A DNA stretch of 13,026 bases from Clostridiales bacterium (GTDB lineage: Bacteria; Bacillota; Clostridia; Oscillospirales; Oscillospiraceae). This document shows positions 11,551-13,026 of this stretch, piece by piece (the stretch's first letter is position 1; every line of letters begins with the position of its first letter). The DNA lies in contig SFEX01000036.1 in the NCBI GenBank assembly GCA_004557075.1, positions 1 through 13,026 on the forward strand. Direction: 5' to 3'. Position numbers and translations under genes: made by a program. The notes beneath the pieces are model-generated. The model was not told the origin of the DNA. It saw only the letters and a list, made by a program, of their open reading frames with translations, and made no database searches.

Positions 11551-12606
11551 TTATTGCTCTACGGGATCATAGAAAATATCCATTATCATTGCGAGGAATG
11601 CCTCCTCGTCGACAACATATACGGCATGATTCTGCTCGCCAAGCTCGGAGTGGCCGGGGACATTGTGTATCTGCCCGTCAAAATCAAGCTTTATCGCCTG
11701 GCGCGCAAGGTACACCATCATGGCGGCATTTATATTGGTAGTGACATTTTCCTTTACGCTGCCATAAATATCAAGTATCGAGGCGGGGTTCTCCCTTGCG
11801 CTGGCAAGTCCCTTATACACAAGCGCCATGAGCACCTGCTTCTGCCGCTCCATACGCCGGTTATTGCCCTCGATATCGTGCTCGCGGAAGCGAATATACT
11901 GCTCGGTCAGGCTGCCGTGAAGCTCCACCTGCTGTCCCGCGGCAAAGCCGTTAAAGTTCTCCGAAGGAGTTACACTTATGCCGCCTACCGTATCGACAAG
12001 ATCCGCGATGCCTTGCATATATATTGAGGCATAGGCCGGTATATTAAGTCCGTAGAATATCTTCGACGCGGCTTTGCTTGTAAGCTGGCAGCTAACGTCG
12101 CCGCCGTCGCCATAACTATATGCAAGGGCGAGCTGGGCATTGCCGGTACCGATAAAATTGCCCTCGGAGTCGAGCATCTCAAGCTCGCACATTATGTCTC
12201 TGGACACGGATATGAGCGTGAGCTTTTCGTTTCTCGGGTCGAGCACCGCCAATACGTTTACATCGGACTGATGTGCGTTGCCGTAATACGACTGCTCGGA
12301 CTTCTGATATTCATCTACTCCCATCAGCAGGATGCAGCTTATATCATCATTATAGCGGTAGAGCTTCCCGTTATAGCGCACCGTGCCGGTGCCGACGGCT
12401 TCAAAAGCCTGTGGGTTAGCGGCGGCAAGGTCAATGCTACCGCCGTCGTCTGTCATGGCGCTGCGTCCTATAGCATTGAGAATAAGCACAGCCGCAGCCA
12501 TAAGGACAGCGATGCCCACAAGAACACACACTATTATGAGCAACACCTTCGTGCCCTTGTTCATCGTTTTCTTCGCTCCCGCGTCATTTCTGGCCTGTTC
12601 ATTCAT
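11551..12606 (-). CDS. LytR-CpsA-Psr (LCP) family cell-wall polymer transferase
   Basis: LCP proteins transfer lipid-linked anionic polymers (teichoic or teichuronic acids, capsule) to peptidoglycan on the outer face of the membrane. The 351 residues comprise a basic cytoplasmic tail (1-20), one membrane helix (about 20-44), an acidic linker, and the LCP domain (about 88-265). The domain shows ILLMGVDE (Asp98), SDVNVLAVLDP (Ser114-Asp115), LISVSRDIM (Arg136-Asp137), and YIRFREHDIEGNNRRMERQKQVL with Arg239, Arg241, Arg250, Arg251 and Arg254. These are the conserved acidic and arginine residues that bind the pyrophosphate lipid and Mg. A C-terminal extension of about 85 residues ends at 351. 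The ATG has only a weak GAGATGAGAG upstream; an in-frame ATG 14 codons later (12564) is an alternative that leaves the helix intact. It has a strong promoter, is monocistronic and is convergent to sigG. Confidence 0.93.
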   Translation of the reverse strand: MNEQARNDAGAKKTMNKGTKVLLIIVCVLVGIAVLMAAAVLILNAIGRSAMTDDGGSIDLAAANPQAFEAVGTGTVRYNGKLYRYNDDISCILLMGVDEYQKSEQSYYGNAHQSDVNVLAVLDPRNEKLTLISVSRDIMCELEMLDSEGNFIGTGNAQLALAYSYGDGGDVSCQLTSKAASKIFYGLNIPAYASIYMQGIADLVDTVGGISVTPSENFNGFAAGQQVELHGSLTEQYIRFREHDIEGNNRRMERQKQVLMALVYKGLASARENPASILDIYGSVKENVTTNINAAMMVYLARQAIKLDFDGQIHNVPGHSELGEQNHAVYVVDEEAFLAMIMDIFYDPVEQ

Positions 12607-12695
12607 GCTCTCATCTCACAACAATATCAGATTTCCCCGGAGTATCGGAATTTTCACCGACCGCCGCCTTATACGCCAAGGTATACTATGTGGAC

Positions 12696-12724
12696 ATTAT
12701 ACAATATATTGTGACGTTTTTCAA
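12696..12724 (-). promoter_or_regulatory. sigma-A-type promoter of the LCP gene with internal palindrome
   Basis: On the minus strand TTGAAA (12719-12724) and a consensus TATAAT (12696-12701) are 17 bases apart. A perfect 12-bp palindrome ACAATATATTGT (12701-12712) fills most of the spacer and touches the -10 box, a typical repressor position. The leader to the start codon is about 83 bases. Confidence 0.8.
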
Positions 12725-12793
12725 TCGCCCATACAAGCGGTTTTTGCCCTTAAATTTTTTTCAACGAAAAGATTACAATTAAGCAAAAACTTG

Positions 12794-12822
12794 TTGACAT
12801 TGTAAAGATTTTGGCATATCTT
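12794..12822 (+). promoter_or_regulatory. rightward sigma-A-type promoter
   Basis: TTGACA (12794-12799) and TATCTT (12817-12822) are 17 bases apart on the plus strand, divergent from the LCP promoter. It would transcribe the last 200 bases, which are AT-rich, hold a small inverted repeat (ATATCA/TGATAT at 12909-12914 and 12924-12929), and lead to a gene outside the window. Confidence 0.55.
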
Positions 12823-12960
12823 ATTTACAGTTTTGTGCTATCTATCTGTATTTAAGTATAACATTTTCCTTTCTTGCTTAATTTCCTTATTCTCGGCTCT
12901 GATTTGAAATATCATTTAAAAATTGATATATAAGTCCAATGGTATGAAGTCAAGTAGGTG

Positions 12961-13005
12961 ATGCAAGAAAAACTTAAAGGGAAATCAAGCAAAAGCACCA
13001 TATAG
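12961..13005 (+). CDS. very short open frame, possible leader peptide
   Basis: ATG 12961 opens 14 codons (MQEKLKGKSSKSTI) ending in TAG, preceded only by a weak AGGTG. The stop overlaps AGGAGG at 13004-13009, a perfect Shine-Dalgarno sequence, but no ATG, GTG or TTG occurs in the 17 bases left. The peptide is strongly basic. It may be a translated leader before a gene to the right, or chance. Confidence 0.2.
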   Translation: MQEKLKGKSSKSTI

Positions 13006-13026
13006 GAGGCAAAAAGGCAACAGCAA

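Noticed and set aside
11375..11572. Hydrophobic 65-codon open frame after sigG
   Set aside because: GTG start, no ribosome-binding site, and it runs through a strong terminator into the LCP gene. A non-coding transcript explains the region better.

Overview
The window reads as chromosomal DNA of an endospore-forming Clostridia-type Firmicute, probably a moderately GC-rich gut lineage near Oscillospirales. The grounds are a canonical sigG next to spmA and spmB, an AbrB-type regulator with a C-terminal Cys4 motif, strong purine-rich Shine-Dalgarno sites, sigma-A-type promoters in AT-rich gaps, and GC-rich coding regions. The taxonomic placement is inference. I saw no rRNA, tRNA, CRISPR array, transposase or phage gene.

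Layout. Positions 1-105 hold only the edge of something upstream. Next comes a small four-helix membrane protein (106-507) and a repeat-rich gap (508-842) with an inverted repeat and two tandem copies of a 48-nt dispersed repeat. An ECF sigma factor gene (843-1385) overlaps the gene of a large polytopic membrane protein (1378-2913), its likely partner or anti-sigma. A convergent gene (2977-3615, minus) encodes a membrane-anchored or exported protein of unknown function. It shares a back-to-back promoter region with folD (3785-4612, plus).

The minus-strand block 8061 to 4750 is one apparent operon: a YkvI-family transporter followed by two tandem ketopantoate-reductase-family paralogues, ending at a bidirectional terminator shared with folD. 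It has a sigma-A-like promoter (8378-8406) and a highly structured leader of about 310 nt. Positions 8400-8870 are non-coding and repeat-dense.

The sporulation block follows. A minus-strand abrB-like gene (8870-9115) diverges from spmA, spmB and sigG (9303-11223). The sigG ribosome-binding site lies in the loop of a perfect 10-bp hairpin that also pairs two bases of the start codon. Between sigG and a convergent LytR-CpsA-Psr gene (11551-12606, minus), a good promoter followed by a hairpin and a strong terminator looks like a small-RNA gene of about 185 nt. The last 420 bases hold divergent promoters and the start of whatever lies to the right.

Working together: SigG, SpmA and SpmB belong to late forespore development and core dehydration, and the AbrB-like protein is probably a transition or sporulation regulator. 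The LCP protein serves cell-wall polymer attachment, FolD serves one-carbon metabolism, and the ECF pair is an envelope-signal system. The transporter and two reductases probably handle a 2-oxo acid or related substrate that I cannot name.
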